In this document: positions 62,767 through 64,000 of the stretch, piece by piece
How the letters are laid out: each line of letters opens with the position of its first letter
How positions within the stretch are numbered: the first letter of the stretch is position 1
NCBI GenBank assembly: GCA_017399685.1
Contig: JAFQBM010000024.1
Coordinates: 124,001 to 188,000, forward strand
Origin: Lachnospiraceae bacterium
GTDB lineage: Bacteria; Bacillota; Clostridia; Lachnospirales; Lachnospiraceae
Direction: 5' to 3'
DNA length: 64,000 bases
Translations under genes and position numbers: made by a program
The notes under the pieces: generated by a model
Told to the model about the DNA's origin: nothing
Database searches by the model: none
The model's input: only the letters and a program-made list of their open reading frames with translations

Positions 62767-64000
62767 ATGGAACAATATAGGGTAAATCCGGTAAAGGATA
62801 AAATAGAAGGGGTATTTGATTTTGTGCCAGGTTCTAAGAGTATTACCAATCGGGCATTGCTAATTTGTGCTTTGGCAGAGGGAACCAGTATACTGAGTGG
62901 AACATTATTTAGTGACGACTCCAGACATTTTCTAAAGGCCTTACAGGATCTTGGGTTTGAGGTAAGGATAGAGGAAGAAAAAAAACAGGTTATGGTAAGG
63001 GGAGAAAACGGCAAGATTCCTAATAAAACGGGAAAGATTTACGTAGGAAGTGCCGGTACTGCAGCCAGATTTTTGACTGCAATGTGTGGTCTTTCGGATG
63101 GAGTTTATGAAATCCAGGCATCTTCACAAATGGAGAAACGACCAATGAAGCCTTTGTTTGAAGCATTGGAACAATTAGGGGCTGATATTACATATTTAAA
63201 GGAACCGTATTTTCTGCCTGTCATGATTGAAGGTGCAGGAAAGCTTCAAAGGGGCAGAAAAGAAGTTTCGCTGGATATCAGCAAAAGCACACAGTTTTTA
63301 AGTGCTTTTTTAATGACCAGTGTTATGTGTAAGGAAGGTTTAAAACTGAACATAACCAGCGAGAAGAAAATCGGTTCTTATATTAAAATAACCATGGATA
63401 TGATGAAGGATTTCGGAGTAACAGCGGAATTTGATGGAGAGCAATATGTCATTGAAGAAAATGCCAGTTATCAGGCGAAGCAATACCAGATTGAACCAGA
63501 TGTTTCAGCAGCTTGTTATTTCTGGGCAATGGCAGCTCTTACCAATGGTTGTGTAACCATAAAGAACATACATAAAAACAGTATGCAAGGTGATATGATG
63601 TTCCTGGATGTACTGGAACAAATGGGCTGTAAAGTTTCAGATACGAGAGAAGGGGTAAAGGTAGAAGGAGCCAGTCGGTTGAAAGGTGTAAAAGTGGATA
63701 TGAATAACTTTTCAGATCAGGCATTGACGCTGGCAGCTTTGGCGGTTTTTGCAGATGGACCTACCCGGATGGAACATATCGGACACATTCGTTTGCAGGA
63801 ATCAGATCGATTGAAGGCAATTGCAACGGAGTTAGGGAGAATGGGAATCAAAACTGAGGAAGAAGAGGATGCCATTACCATTTATCCTGGCGAAGTAACC
63901 CCCGCAGTGATAAAAACCTACGAGGATCATAGAGTGGCTATGGCTTTTTCACTGGTAGGATTGAAAAAAGAAGGAATCATAATAGAGGATCCTTTGTGTT
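62767..64000 (+). CDS. aroA: 3-phosphoshikimate 1-carboxyvinyltransferase (3' cut by window end)
   Basis: The frame is open from ATG at 62767 (GAAAGGTG nine bases upstream) to the window end, 411 codons; only about 10-25 residues should be missing. EPSP synthase of the shikimate pathway. Landmarks: PGSKSITNRALLIC (substrate Lys, Ser and Arg), GSAGTAARFLTAM (PEP loop), QMEKRPMKPL (Arg), DISKSTQFLSAF, NNFSDQALTLAALA (catalytic Asp), IRLQESDRLKAIA and YEDHRVAMAFSL. In PEP loops the Ala after GSAGT-A hints at a class II type enzyme, but this cannot be decided by eye. It is transcribed from its own promoter. Confidence 0.95.
   Translation, partial: MEQYRVNPVKDKIEGVFDFVPGSKSITNRALLICALAEGTSILSGTLFSDDSRHFLKALQDLGFEVRIEEEKKQVMVRGENGKIPNKTGKIYVGSAGTAARFLTAMCGLSDGVYEIQASSQMEKRPMKPLFEALEQLGADITYLKEPYFLPVMIEGAGKLQRGRKEVSLDISKSTQFLSAFLMTSVMCKEGLKLNITSEKKIGSYIKITMDMMKDFGVTAEFDGEQYVIEENASYQAKQYQIEPDVSAACYFWAMAALTNGCVTIKNIHKNSMQGDMMFLDVLEQMGCKVSDTREGVKVEGASRLKGVKVDMNNFSDQALTLAALAVFADGPTRMEHIGHIRLQESDRLKAIATELGRMGIKTEEEEDAITIYPGEVTPAVIKTYEDHRVAMAFSLVGLKKEGIIIEDPLC

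Noticed and set aside
1..64000. tRNA, rRNA or CRISPR features
   Set aside because: No cloverleaf-type TTCGA arms with CCA-ready ends, no rRNA signatures and no regularly spaced 25-40 base repeats were seen on reading either strand.

Overview
The window is a stretch of a low-G+C Firmicutes chromosome. Gene content and protein sequences point to a spore-forming member of the Clostridia, most likely Lachnospiraceae. Pointers are the spoIIA and spoIIGA-sigE loci, a DUF5717/DUF5716 pair, an omega-priA-def-fmt-rsmB-rlmN-PP2C-PASTA kinase-rsgA-rpe-thiN operon, a Gram-positive style division and cell-wall cluster, strong GGAGG ribosome sites and frequent TTG/GTG starts. The family assignment is inference. 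Nearly all genes lie on the + strand. I saw no rRNA, tRNA, CRISPR array or known riboswitch.

1-15.9 kb: the 3' end of purA with a terminator; a four-gene cluster of little-known proteins (large DUF5717-type protein with two tandem beta-type domains, a DUF5716-type Hsp70/actin-fold protein with degenerate phosphate motifs, a TPR protein and a two-TM coiled-coil protein); valS; a DegV lipid-binding protein; a 52-residue small protein; a zinc-ribbon/TPR membrane protein; the spoIIAA-spoIIAB-sigF operon; a very short soluble chemoreceptor-like protein with a PocR-like sensor; and a DUF1294 membrane protein.

15.9-29.5 kb: a long housekeeping operon, yicC-remA-gmk-rpoZ-priA-def-fmt-rsmB-rlmN-PP2C-prkC-rsgA-rpe-thiN, in the Bacillus subtilis order but without coaBC. 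It joins RNA turnover, translation maturation, replication restart, ribosome assembly and Ser/Thr phosphorylation signalling.

29.5-44.2 kb: an accessory region of small single-gene units: an NDT-like protein, several GNAT acetyltransferases (one fused to DUF3795), an AAA/PD-(D/E)XK protein, an aspartate/glutamate racemase-like protein, a transglutaminase-like protein, a VOC protein and unknowns. Between them lie fragments of Nudix, GNAT and DUF3795 genes and a duplicated ~170 bp segment. A type IV toxin-antitoxin pair (abiEi-abiEii) follows, whose promoter sits inside a perfect 15-bp inverted repeat. The region ends in a compact integration module (XRE regulator, degenerate resolvase-like protein, Tn916-type Xis and tyrosine integrase) edged by short repeats with 11-12 bp spacing.

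44.2-64 kb: ychF, lgt and a DUF2935 protein, then the division/cell-wall cluster mraZ-rsmH-ftsL-PBP-PBP-mraY-murD-ftsW-murA-divIB-ftsZ, followed by spoIIGA-sigE and aroA (cut by the window end). Regulatory features are visible: 10-bp periodic MraZ-type repeats before mraZ, a 15-bp hairpin covering the ribosome site of the second PBP gene, and a long-spacer spoIIG-type promoter.
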